A stretch of DNA of 59,324 nucleotides from Oscillospiraceae bacterium. Its GTDB lineage: Bacteria > Bacillota > Clostridia > Oscillospirales > QAMX01. Of this stretch, positions 16,807-24,474 are shown one piece after another. The notes under the pieces are model-generated. The model was not told the DNA's origin. It did not search any database and worked only from the letters and a program-made list of their open reading frames with translations. The translations under genes were made by a program, and so were the position numbers. Each line of letters opens with the position of its first letter. Within the stretch, counting starts at the first letter, position 1. The stretch covers positions 1-59,324 of the forward strand of contig SVMB01000011.1 of assembly GCA_015067675.1 (NCBI GenBank), written 5' to 3'.

Positions 16807-16873
16807 CAAAAAAAGACGGTTGAGATCATTCAAACCGGGTAAGCGTGTGTCCGGAATGAAAGGTCTCAACCGT
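16807..16873 (-). terminator. Terminator of the GH39-like gene
   Basis: Arms ACGGTTGAGA (16816-16825) and TCTCAACCGT (16864-16873) with some inner pairing; leftward the stem is followed by seven T after two bases. It begins 4 bases past a TGA at 16878-16880 that ends the in-frame extension of the GH39-like gene. Confidence 0.75.
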
Positions 16874-16877
16874 ATGA

Positions 16878-16961
16878 TCAGAAGCGGATTCTGATTTCAG
16901 CCATGGAGTGAGGACTCATTGTGAGAACGTTTTCGTTGATTGCCTTGTCGAAAAGCGTATA
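16878..16961 (-). other. In-frame coding-like extension after the GH39-like stop codon
   Basis: Directly after the TAA at 16962-16964 the same frame stays open for 27 codons to TGA at 16878. It reads as a natural end for a glycosidase beta domain, including the stretch VLTMSPHSMAEIRI. The terminator begins 4 bases later. This suggests the TAA is a recent nonsense mutation, a sequencing error, or a read-through site. Confidence 0.6.
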
Positions 16962-18248
16962 TTAAAAGTGTTTGTCTGTGAGTATCACGGGCGCCGTATC
17001 TGCGTTTGCACCGATAATGTTTAAGTTTACCTCACGGGACGTATCGGAAATATTTGCGAGCAGAATCACGCCTTCCTGTTCATTCCTGGCGCCGAGAACA
17101 AAGAGATCCTCGTCATCCGACTGCGCGGCGACCTCCTCACCGAGCTCGTAGCGTCTGCCAAAGCTTTTGAAGGCGAAATAGGTTTTGTAAGGCTTGAAGT
17201 CGGAAGGGGAGATAATGCCATGGTATACTGAACTTCCGACAGCGGCTATGTAATAGCAGGCAAGGGAAACGCCCGATTTCTGAAGCCCTATCAACATGGC
17301 AAGCGTGTCGGCGGCGGTCTTTTCAAGCTCTCGTGCACTGTTGTCCTTTGTGATGGTGTTCCATTCATCAAGGAAATCCGGCGTATGTTCAAAACCGTAT
17401 TTGTTGAGGATCCTGCGGCAATAGTCCGCTCTTGAAAGGACGTCTTTGGGGCCCGAATATGCGTGCCAGGAGTAAAAATCCAGAGGACAGTCATGCTCCC
17501 TGACGTATTGGAGGAATTTGTGGAAATAGTCGATTCTGTACGCCCAACGGTTTTCGAGGGTGAGATTGCAGGGATCAACGCCGTTGAGCTCAGGGTCCCA
17601 GAGCTGGTGCTCCTTGAAGCCCATTCCGGCATAGCCGCCGACCTGTATGGAATCGCCGAATACCTTCTTGAGATGCTTGGAGACAATGTCATAGAAGGAA
17701 AAATAGGACTCTCTTGTTCCGTGCCAGGTCTGAGCGATATTATTGGGATCAAAGTATACATCCGGTTCAAACCACAGTTCCCAATACCGGATTCCGAGCG
17801 TGAATCCGTTTGCCCATCCTTCATTGTAGTGTCGGATGATATGCTCGGAGATTCTGGCCCATTTTTCGTAATCCCTGGGAGGTAAAACATGATATGCCTT
17901 TATGTTTGCGGCATTCTCGATGGAAATACCAAGTCTGTAAAACGGCTCTGCACCAAATTCTTTTAAAGCTGTGACAAGCAGATCGGTAAAGGTGAAGTCA
18001 TATGAGGCCGGATCGGTTTCGTCTGCGTCAAAATCCGGGAAAATGCCGGGGATGTCCACCATGTGCGGATTGAAAAAGCCCACATCATGCAGACGGGAGT
18101 AGGGAATGGAAGCCTCCTTCATGTATTTGAACAGCTGCGTATCCACCCCGGGTTCCCCTCCGAGATAAGGAGCGCAGTTCCAGCCGTGAATGGGCTTAAT
18201 CCTGCCTGTGGTCTTGCCAAAATCAATCTTCAGGTTTGAAACAGCCAT
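16962..18248 (-). CDS. GH39-like glycoside hydrolase, probably shortened by an in-frame stop
   Basis: 428 residues as read. A clan GH-A TIM barrel related to beta-xylosidase and iduronidase type enzymes (GH39). The acid/base Glu is E161 in ELWFEPD, where the usual Asn before Glu is Phe; the nucleophile candidate is E295 in LDEWN. Conserved barrel pieces include RLHD near the N-terminus and FYSWHAY at about 258-264. ATG 18248 is used because GAGGGG lies 7 bases upstream. No signal peptide, so cytosolic. Coding continues in frame for 27 codons past the stop. Divergent from the first GH106-like gene. Substrate not predictable. Confidence 0.75.
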   Translation of the reverse strand: MAVSNLKIDFGKTTGRIKPIHGWNCAPYLGGEPGVDTQLFKYMKEASIPYSRLHDVGFFNPHMVDIPGIFPDFDADETDPASYDFTFTDLLVTALKEFGAEPFYRLGISIENAANIKAYHVLPPRDYEKWARISEHIIRHYNEGWANGFTLGIRYWELWFEPDVYFDPNNIAQTWHGTRESYFSFYDIVSKHLKKVFGDSIQVGGYAGMGFKEHQLWDPELNGVDPCNLTLENRWAYRIDYFHKFLQYVREHDCPLDFYSWHAYSGPKDVLSRADYCRRILNKYGFEHTPDFLDEWNTITKDNSARELEKTAADTLAMLIGLQKSGVSLACYYIAAVGSSVYHGIISPSDFKPYKTYFAFKSFGRRYELGEEVAAQSDDEDLFVLGARNEQEGVILLANISDTSREVNLNIIGANADTAPVILTDKHF

Positions 18249-18388
18249 TTTTGTCCCCTCTTTCAAAAAAGGTTGTGTTCGTCAAAAAACGAATGATTTC
18301 AGAAGCTGAGAGTTTCTTTTTGCAGTCATCCAGCCCATTCCATGCGGAGCATCCTTCCGAACAAGAATGGCCTTTTTCGGATAAACAG

Positions 18389-18427
18389 ATTATAACAGAC
18401 GACAAAAGTGGATGCAAGCGTGTACAA
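18389..18427 (-). promoter_or_regulatory. Sigma-A promoter of the GH39-like gene with cre-like site
   Basis: Minus strand: TTGCAT (18412-18417), 17-base spacer, TATAAT (18389-18394). The sequence ATGCAAGCGTGTACAA at 18412-18427 matches the CcpA cre consensus WTGNNARCGNWWWCAW with one mismatch and covers the -35 box, a position that would give catabolite repression. Confidence 0.6.
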
Positions 18428-18429
18428 TC

Positions 18430-18450
18430 TTTTCGAAAATTTTTCGAAAA
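18430..18450. repeat. Two tandem palindromes TTTTCGAAAA
   Basis: TTTTCGAAAA at 18430-18439 and again at 18441-18450, centres 11 bases apart (one helical turn). They sit just beyond the -35 box of the minus-strand promoter and between the two divergent promoters. Likely a dimeric regulator site. Confidence 0.5.
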
Positions 18451-18504
18451 AGTCCCTTGCAATTTGCCTTACAGAAAAACTTTGCCGGGAATCCGGCTTT
18501 TGGG

Positions 18505-18533
18505 TTGACAAATACTTTGGAATAGATTAACAT
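18505..18533 (+). promoter_or_regulatory. Sigma-A promoter of the first GH106-like gene
   Basis: TTGACA, 17-base spacer, TAACAT, giving a leader of about 85 bases. Confidence 0.65.
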
Positions 18534-18626
18534 GATTGTACAGCCAGACTTTCGCACGACTGAAAAGTCGCTTAATTGTTGGTTGTAAATTTGCTACGAA
18601 AGTTTGATGAAAAGGGGTTTGAAAGA

Positions 18627-21600
18627 ATGTCCGATATCCGACAGATATTCAAAAACGGCGCCGAAGGCTATACCCCCGCCACCATGTGGTTTACCAGCGG
18701 CAATATCAGCAAAAATGAGCTGACCTATCAGATCGAAAACTTCGACCGTCAGGGGATTCGTGATTACTTTATCCACCCGTCGGATCATACCCAGGGCGAC
18801 TATATGGGGGATCACTTCTTCCGCATGATCCGTCACGCAGCAGACGAGGCAAAGCGCCTGGGGAATCATTACTGGATCTATGATGAGTATAACTGGTCCT
18901 CGGGTGTTGTGGGCGGACAGGTGCTCTTAAAGTATCCCTGGACCCGTGCCAGCCGCCTTTTCAAGCTCACAGAGACCGTGCAGGCCGGTCAGACGCTTTT
19001 CTACCCGCTGCCGGATAAGGCGCGGTTTAATCCCGAAGTGCTCCTTTGTACCGTGGACGGTGAAGCGGTAGAGACAAGCATTGAAAATGAAACGCTTGTC
19101 TGGAAAAACCCTGCCGACACGGAAAAAACGCTTGAAATCTACATGGTGCGCTGGACTGTCGGAAAATGCGCGGCAACCAAAGGCTCGGAAGTCATCGATC
19201 CCGCTGCCGAAGGGTATCTGGACACAATGGATCGGGAAGCGGTTGCCAAGTTCATCGAAATGACCCATGAAGTCTATAAAAAGGAGATCGGCGAGGGCTT
19301 CGGTGACTATGTAAAGGGCGTCTTTACGGATGAAACCGTCCTGCTCTTTGATCTGCGCGAGGCAGACGAGGTGGGTTTGCCCGTCTATCCCTGGACGCGG
19401 CAGTTTTTGCAGAAATTCCGGGAAAGAAACGGCTATGATATCCGCCCGAGACTGCATGAACTCATGGCCAATACCGATCCGGGGCTCAATATTGACTACT
19501 GGGAGACCATCGGCGGCCTTTTCATCGACGCTTTCCCCAGAATGTGCGGCGAATGGTGCGAGCAGAATAACCTCATCTTCACCGGCCACATCGACGCGGA
19601 GGAGAGTATTGAAGCGGCCGTCAACAGAAGCGGCGATCCCTATGAGTATTACAAACACTTCGGCTGGCCGGGTATTGATACCATCTATACCTTTTACCGC
19701 ATCGGCGACTACAGCTATAACATCGCGCCCAAGCTTGCATCCTCCGCTGCCCACTTCCATAACAAGGAACGTGTTCTCAGCGAGACCTATACCATCAGCG
19801 GCTGGGAGATTCGCCTGCGCGACATGAAGCGCATCTTCAACCGCCTTGCACTGCTGGGTATCAACTGCCTGCAGTTCATGGGTTCCCGCTATGATTTCAG
19901 CCTTACCACCGATTCCTCTGCCATGACCAATAACTGGCAGAATCCGCTGTTCAAGCATTACAACGGCTTTTCAAAGTACGTATCCGGCCTGCAGTGGCTG
20001 GTTGCAAACTCTGCGCTGCAAGCCCACACACTGCTGTTCTATCCGCTGACCACCATCCGCGGCACCATGCCGCCGATGCCCACGGATGTCTATCGCCATA
20101 AGATCGACTTCACTATCAGCGGCCTGATCAACGCCATGCTCAACCTCCATGTGGACTTTGAAATCGGCTACGAACAGGTCATCGATCAGGCGGAATTGAA
20201 GGACGGAAAGCTCTGGTTTGCGGGCTCCTTCTATGAAACCGTCATCCTGCCCGGCGCCACCATCCTGCGCGAGGAAACCTACCGTAAGCTGCAGGCATTT
20301 GCCCAGGCCGGAGGCCGGGTCATCGCGGTCAATGGCGCGCCTGAGAAGATCGTGGGTGATACCCTGTACGATGCGCCGGCTATTCCGGGCGCCATCGTGT
20401 ATGACTGCGAGGAGTTTGAAAAGGTCGGTCCCTACGTCAATTACGTCGAGACCTATCAGCGTACCCCCATGGGAACCTTCACGCAGCGTCTCAAAGAGGC
20501 GCTGGCGGGTGTACCTGAGTACATTGTGCACCTCGAACCCAGCGACGGTGTGTTCTCTGCGGTGCGTAAGATGGATGATAACTACTATGTCATTATCATC
20601 AATGATAACAAAACCGATGCCGGGGTACAGGGTAAGCTCCTGTGCGACCGCTCTGTCTGCGCACTGAATACGGAAAACGGTGAAGTACGTGAGATGAGCG
20701 TGGATGGAAAAGCATTTGCGCTGACACTGGCGCCCTATGAGTGCGTGGTACTGGAAATTGCGGACGGGCAGTTTCCGGTCTGCGTCCCGGAAGCCGCCGC
20801 CGGACGCGAGATTTCGCTGCAGTCTCCGTCTTTTTCCATCGAAGAACCCAATACTGCGCTGCCTGATATGTGGCAGGTGCGCGGAGAAGCGGCGCAGAAG
20901 ATTGTCGATGCCTGGCGTGTGCGCAATCCCAAGCGGGTCTGCGACGTAGCGGCATCCCTTGCTTCTGAAGATATGGTTGCCTGCCGCGCAAGTACGCTGC
21001 CGTCCATTCCCAACAAGGCAAAGCGCGACTGGTACGGCTGGACGCCGGTGGATAAGCAGCCTGTCAAGCCCGGTGAAACGGTGGTCTGCGTCTTTGACTT
21101 TACCGTAGAAACCGTTCCTGCCGATCTCTGCTTTGTCACGGATCCCGGTAGGGAAATTGCCTGGTACTTAAATGAGGAGCAGCTCTATCAGACCTCTTCC
21201 CAGCGTGTCTGGCACTACGCAAATCCCGTATTTGATATTCATGACATCGCGGTTCCCGGCAAAAACCGCCTGATCGCCATTTGCACCATGCCGTCCTACC
21301 AGGGAGGCTTTACGCTGCCCTGCGCAGTGCTCAAAGGTGACTTCCGCGTGTTCGAAGATAAGGTATTGACCCAAAAACCCGGCACCAACGAGCTGACTTA
21401 CTGGAACGATCAGGGTTATACCTTCCATACCGGCGACGGCATCTATAAGGCATCCTTTGAAGCGCCCGCAGACTCCCGCGTGATTCTGGAACTTGCCACC
21501 ACCGACGTGGCGGAGGTCTTTGTCAACGGGGTTTGTGCCGGTAAGCGCCTGTGGGATCCCTATAAGCTCGATCTGACGGCGTATGTGCAGCTCGGAATCA

Positions 21601-21701
21601 ATCAGCTGGAGGTTCGGGTGACCAGTACGCTGTCCAACCTCATCTATAACCGCAGCCTTTCGGGTATCGCCGGCATGACGGTGACATTTGAGCAGAACTG
21701 A
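18627..21701 (+). CDS. GH106-like glycoside hydrolase (first paralogue)
   Basis: 1024 residues, no signal peptide, so probably cytosolic. The N-terminal half is a TIM barrel of the type found in GH106 alpha-L-rhamnosidases and relatives: YDEYNW at 85-90, FTDE at 233-236, TGHIDAEES at 319-327 and SETYT further on. The C-terminal third holds two beta-sandwich, galactose-binding-like regions; the last carries VFVNGVCAGKRLWDPY. The paralogue at 25504 keeps the same motifs, which marks the acidic residues in FTDE and the GH-x-D-x-E-E motif as candidate catalytic groups. ATG 18627 has AAAGGGG 9 bases upstream. Substrate unproven; alpha-rhamnoside is a guess. Confidence 0.72.
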   Translation: MSDIRQIFKNGAEGYTPATMWFTSGNISKNELTYQIENFDRQGIRDYFIHPSDHTQGDYMGDHFFRMIRHAADEAKRLGNHYWIYDEYNWSSGVVGGQVLLKYPWTRASRLFKLTETVQAGQTLFYPLPDKARFNPEVLLCTVDGEAVETSIENETLVWKNPADTEKTLEIYMVRWTVGKCAATKGSEVIDPAAEGYLDTMDREAVAKFIEMTHEVYKKEIGEGFGDYVKGVFTDETVLLFDLREADEVGLPVYPWTRQFLQKFRERNGYDIRPRLHELMANTDPGLNIDYWETIGGLFIDAFPRMCGEWCEQNNLIFTGHIDAEESIEAAVNRSGDPYEYYKHFGWPGIDTIYTFYRIGDYSYNIAPKLASSAAHFHNKERVLSETYTISGWEIRLRDMKRIFNRLALLGINCLQFMGSRYDFSLTTDSSAMTNNWQNPLFKHYNGFSKYVSGLQWLVANSALQAHTLLFYPLTTIRGTMPPMPTDVYRHKIDFTISGLINAMLNLHVDFEIGYEQVIDQAELKDGKLWFAGSFYETVILPGATILREETYRKLQAFAQAGGRVIAVNGAPEKIVGDTLYDAPAIPGAIVYDCEEFEKVGPYVNYVETYQRTPMGTFTQRLKEALAGVPEYIVHLEPSDGVFSAVRKMDDNYYVIIINDNKTDAGVQGKLLCDRSVCALNTENGEVREMSVDGKAFALTLAPYECVVLEIADGQFPVCVPEAAAGREISLQSPSFSIEEPNTALPDMWQVRGEAAQKIVDAWRVRNPKRVCDVAASLASEDMVACRASTLPSIPNKAKRDWYGWTPVDKQPVKPGETVVCVFDFTVETVPADLCFVTDPGREIAWYLNEEQLYQTSSQRVWHYANPVFDIHDIAVPGKNRLIAICTMPSYQGGFTLPCAVLKGDFRVFEDKVLTQKPGTNELTYWNDQGYTFHTGDGIYKASFEAPADSRVILELATTDVAEVFVNGVCAGKRLWDPYKLDLTAYVQLGINQLEVRVTSTLSNLIYNRSLSGIAGMTVTFEQN

Positions 21702-21717
21702 CAAAGGAGCATATTTC

Positions 21718-22197
21718 ATGACTGAGAAGATTACGATTGTCCCGGCACGGGAAGAACATATTGCCGACTGCGTGCGCATCTCCATTGAGTGCTACGAGAT
21801 CATCCACGAGGCCTACAGTGAGCTGCTCACGCCCGAAATCCACGACGGCGCTATGGGCAACTGGCGTGAGATCAAGAAGAAGTCCATCGAGGACCAGCAG
21901 CGCGGCCCCAATGCCTTTGTGGCGCTGCTTGACGGAAAGGTCGTGGGTTTTGCAGCTTATACTATCATCAACGGTGTCGGTCATATCCTCAACAACGCCG
22001 TGGATAACTGCTACCGCGGCAACGGCATTGCAAAGCTGCTCTATGAGCGGCTGTTTGAGGGTATGCGCGCCGACGGCGCACTCTACGCCCGGGTTCATAC
22101 CGGCGGTGACGATGGTCACGCACCGGCAAGACGCGCCTATGAGAAGATGGGCTTTGAAAAATACCTGCCCAGCGTGGACTATATCAAAAAGCTGTAA
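21718..22197 (+). CDS. GNAT-family N-acetyltransferase
   Basis: 159 residues with the GNAT fold. The acetyl-CoA binding loop is recognisable as NCYRGNGIAKLLYE (R/Q-x2-G-x-G/A type) near residues 100-113. The last part, APARRAYEKMGFEKY, is the usual final helix and strand. ATG 21718 follows AAAGGAG by 8 bases, 16 bases after the GH106-like stop, so the two are co-transcribed and end in one terminator. The substrate is unknown; an amine on a sugar or small molecule linked to the glycosidase is possible (inference only). Confidence 0.85.
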   Translation: MTEKITIVPAREEHIADCVRISIECYEIIHEAYSELLTPEIHDGAMGNWREIKKKSIEDQQRGPNAFVALLDGKVVGFAAYTIINGVGHILNNAVDNCYRGNGIAKLLYERLFEGMRADGALYARVHTGGDDGHAPARRAYEKMGFEKYLPSVDYIKKL

Positions 22198-22210
22198 GGA
22201 TTTTCAGCAA

Positions 22211-22245
22211 GGGAGGCATTCCATTCGGAATGCCTCCTCTTTTTT
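22211..22245 (+). terminator. Intrinsic terminator after the acetyltransferase
   Basis: Arms GGAGGCATTCC (22212-22222) and GGAATGCCTCC (22227-22237), loop ATTC, followed by TCTTTTTT. Confidence 0.93.
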
Positions 22246-22257
22246 ATCCGCATCCCC

Positions 22258-22311
22258 TTGACAAAGAACAGATGTACTTGTATACTATACATTATAAAAA
22301 AACAAATGTTC
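22258..22311 (+). promoter_or_regulatory. SOS-type promoter of dinB with two LexA-like boxes
   Basis: TTGACA (22258-22263), 17-base spacer, TATACT (22281-22286). A LexA-like box GAAC-AGAT-GTAC (22266-22277) lies inside the spacer, and a second, AAAC-AAAT-GTTC (22300-22311), lies near the transcription start. Each has one mismatch to GAAC-N4-GTTC. Confidence 0.75.
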
Positions 22312-22329
22312 TGAAAAGGGGCGAAGAAT

Positions 22330-23544
22330 ATGGACCGGACCATTCTGCACTGTGATTTGAATAATTTCTACGCCTCGGTGGAGTGTCTGGATCACCCGGA
22401 GTGGCGGGAGATTCCCATGGCTGTCTGCGGCAGCGTGGAGAAACGGCACGGGATTGTGCTGGCCAAGAACCAGCCGGCGAAGCGATACGGTGTGAAAACA
22501 GCGGAGCCTGTCTGGCAGGCAAAGCAGAAATGCCCGGGGCTTCTGACGGTACCGCCGCATCATGATAAATACGTGATGTATTCCCGTATCGTGCAGGAGA
22601 TCTATGCGTGTTATACGGATATGATCGAACCCTTTGGAATCGATGAATCCTGGCTGGACGTCACCGGTTCCCGGCGTTTGTTCGGAGACGGGGAGACGAT
22701 AGCCCATGAACTGCGGGAGCGGGTAAAGCGGGAGACGGGTCTTACAATTTCGGTAGGGGTGTCGTTCAATAAGATCTTTGCAAAGCTGGGCTCGGATATG
22801 AAAAAGCCGGATGCCGTGACCAGTATTGCGCGGGAAAGCTTCCGGGAACGCATCTGGAACCTTCCATTGGATACAATGCTGGGAGCCGGTCCCTCGGTGT
22901 GCAGAAACCTTGATGTGGTGGGGATTCACACCATCGGACAGCTTGCCTGCGCCGATGTGGAGATGCTCAAATACAGGCTGGGGAAGGGCGGTATGGTACT
23001 CTGGCGCTATGCAAACGGTCTGGACGAGAGTCCGGTGAGCGGCGAAGAAGGTCCCATCAAAAGTGTGGGACATGGCGTCACCACGGCAAAAGATCTCACG
23101 GATAATGCCCAGGTCTGGCGGGTGATGCTGGAGCTTTCGCAGGATGTGGCGCGCAGACTGCGGGAAAAAAGGCTGATGGCGGAGGGAATCCAGATCTCCG
23201 TGCGGGATGACCGGCTTGTTACCCGGCAGTTTCAGGAGATGCTTGGAGAAGCGACTGCCAACGCACGGGTTCTGTGCGGAGCAGCCCATGCGCTGTTTAC
23301 ACGGCAGTACAAGTGGGAGCGAAACATCCGCTCCGTGACGGTGCGGGCAATCCACCTCACATCTGCGGATGAACCGCAGCAGCTGGATATCCTCTGCGAT
23401 TACCGCAGACGTGAAAAAACGGAGCGCCTCGACAATGCAGCCGATGCGCTCCGCAGGAAATATGGGCGTAAATGCGTCACCTGTGCAGCGCTTTTGCAGC
23501 CGCTGCAGCTGGTGGAAAACGGAATATCCGCCGGTGAGGATTAA
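22330..23544 (+). CDS. dinB: DNA polymerase IV (Y-family translesion polymerase)
   Basis: Low-fidelity polymerase that copies past lesions. 404 residues. The N-terminal catalytic motif HCDLNNFYASVE holds the first metal Asp; the second acidic cluster appears as GIDESWLDVTG (Asp-Glu). The palm GVSFNKIFAKLGSDMKKPDA and the following helix-hairpin-helix region match, and the little-finger domain ends near residue 350, followed by a charged tail. AAAAGGGG lies about 8 bases before the ATG. Two LexA-like boxes in its promoter indicate SOS control. Its stop overlaps that of the convergent XRE gene. Confidence 0.93.
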   Translation: MDRTILHCDLNNFYASVECLDHPEWREIPMAVCGSVEKRHGIVLAKNQPAKRYGVKTAEPVWQAKQKCPGLLTVPPHHDKYVMYSRIVQEIYACYTDMIEPFGIDESWLDVTGSRRLFGDGETIAHELRERVKRETGLTISVGVSFNKIFAKLGSDMKKPDAVTSIARESFRERIWNLPLDTMLGAGPSVCRNLDVVGIHTIGQLACADVEMLKYRLGKGGMVLWRYANGLDESPVSGEEGPIKSVGHGVTTAKDLTDNAQVWRVMLELSQDVARRLREKRLMAEGIQISVRDDRLVTRQFQEMLGEATANARVLCGAAHALFTRQYKWERNIRSVTVRAIHLTSADEPQQLDILCDYRRREKTERLDNAADALRRKYGRKCVTCAALLQPLQLVENGISAGED

Positions 23545-24188
23545 CGTCCGGGCTTCCAGGTGTAGTAAGCGGGAATGGTCAGGTAGAGCAGCCATCCCCA
23601 GGACCAGGCGTGAATGGTAAAGCCCAGGATCAGATAGAGAAGCGTTACCGCGACGGGATAGGCAAAGACGCGGTGATCGCGCTTGCGCAGTGCCGGAATC
23701 AGGGTGTAGTAGAGCGGGATCGTCAGAAACACCATCCAGCCCGGATGCCACCAGCCGCCGAGTAACCCCATGGCGAAGAACACGCCGGTCATCAGAACGG
23801 GATAGCAGGCGTTGAGCATCCGCACGGCGTTTTCGTCAAAACGTTCCTCAACTGGCTCATGTACCGGCGACGCAGCGTGGGCATGGATGAATGCCTCGGT
23901 ATGATTGAACGTGGTATCGGAATGCGGCGGAGCGGAACCTGCCTGTTCCTGGGTACCGGATGACGCGGGGGAGGCAGCTTCCTCGCGATGAAAGAGCAGC
24001 AGCTCGTCCAGTGAGATGTTGTAAAGCTTTGCCAGCGCGATGAGGTTTTCCGTATCGGGAGCCGCCTCGGCGCGCTCCCATTTGGAGATTGCCTGACGGC
24101 TGATGCCCAGCCGGTCAGCCAGCGCTTCCTGGGAAAGACCGGCAGATTTGCGCAGCTCGGTGAGATGGTTGGCAATTTCGATATTCAA
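23541..24188 (-). CDS. XRE-family regulator with C-terminal membrane segments
   Basis: 215 residues. The N-terminal helix-turn-helix (residues 4-60) is the classical Cro/CI type: LTELRKSAGLSQEALAD, then ISRQAISKWERAEAAPD. A polar linker runs from about 70 to 125, and the last 85 residues hold three or four hydrophobic, Trp-rich segments, so the protein is probably membrane-tethered. The start is TTG at 24188 with GGGAGG 8 bases upstream. Divergent from the ABC permease gene, with tandem palindromes between them. Its stop codon shares TTAA with the dinB stop. Confidence 0.85.
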   Translation of the reverse strand: MNIEIANHLTELRKSAGLSQEALADRLGISRQAISKWERAEAAPDTENLIALAKLYNISLDELLLFHREEAASPASSGTQEQAGSAPPHSDTTFNHTEAFIHAHAASPVHEPVEERFDENAVRMLNACYPVLMTGVFFAMGLLGGWWHPGWMVFLTIPLYYTLIPALRKRDHRVFAYPVAVTLLYLILGFTIHAWSWGWLLYLTIPAYYTWKPGR

Positions 24189-24223
24189 ATCGGATATCCT
24201 CCCTGTATCGAAATGTTTCTTTT

Positions 24224-24252
24224 ATTATACTCCATAAGCTGCCGGTATGCAA
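24224..24252 (-). promoter_or_regulatory. Sigma-A promoter of the XRE regulator
   Basis: Minus strand: TTGCAT, 17-base spacer, TATAAT, about 36 bases before the TTG start. Confidence 0.7.
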
Positions 24253-24254
24253 GA

Positions 24255-24290
24255 AACCTTTGGTTTCCAAAAGCTGCGCAACCTGAGGTT
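24255..24290. repeat. Two AACC-N3-GGTT palindromes between XRE gene and permease
   Basis: AACC-TTT-GGTT at 24255-24265 (part of GAAACCTTTGGTTTC) and AACC-TGA-GGTT at 24280-24290, centres 25 bases apart, immediately upstream of the XRE promoter -35 box. Candidate operators of the XRE protein. Confidence 0.4.
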
Positions 24291-24343
24291 TCTGACTCTT
24301 TGCGGAAATGCAGCCCGGAAATCCTGCCACATCAGCCCGGCAG

Positions 24344-24365
24344 AAAGGCTTATCGGCCTTTTTTT
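24344..24365 (+). terminator. Weak terminator-like hairpin in the XRE/permease gap
   Basis: AAAGGC (24344-24349) and GCCTTT (24356-24361), loop TTATCG, followed by T. The stem has only 6 bp and no gene precedes it on this strand. Confidence 0.3.
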
Positions 24366-24389
24366 ACGGTTTCGGACGAAAAACTACTA

Positions 24390-24418
24390 TTGCTTGTCGG
24401 ACGATTTCGGTGTATGAT
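24390..24418 (+). promoter_or_regulatory. Candidate promoter of the ABC permease gene
   Basis: TTGCTT, 17-base spacer, TATGAT, about 57 bases before the ATG. Confidence 0.45.
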
Positions 24419-24474
24419 GGTTAAAACAATAACAACTTGTATGCAGGATTACGAATAACGGCAAGGAGTATGAC

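Larger units (their letters stand above)
18249..18626. other. Divergent control region between the GH39-like and GH106-like genes
   Basis: 378 bases with a minus-strand promoter and cre-like site (18389-18427), two tandem palindromes (18430-18450), a short GC hairpin (GCCGG-N4-CCGGC followed by four T, near 18484-18500) and a plus-strand promoter (18505-18533). I see no gene in it. Confidence 0.7.

Noticed and set aside
16920..16937. Palindrome-like GAGAACGTTTTC resembling a cre site
   Set aside because: Two mismatches at key positions, and it lies in the coding-like extension at the 3' end of the GH39-like gene, away from any promoter.
22285..23751. 488-codon open frame opposite dinB
   Set aside because: The Pro/His/Arg-rich translation has no family pattern, and the plus strand encodes a complete DNA polymerase IV with its promoter.
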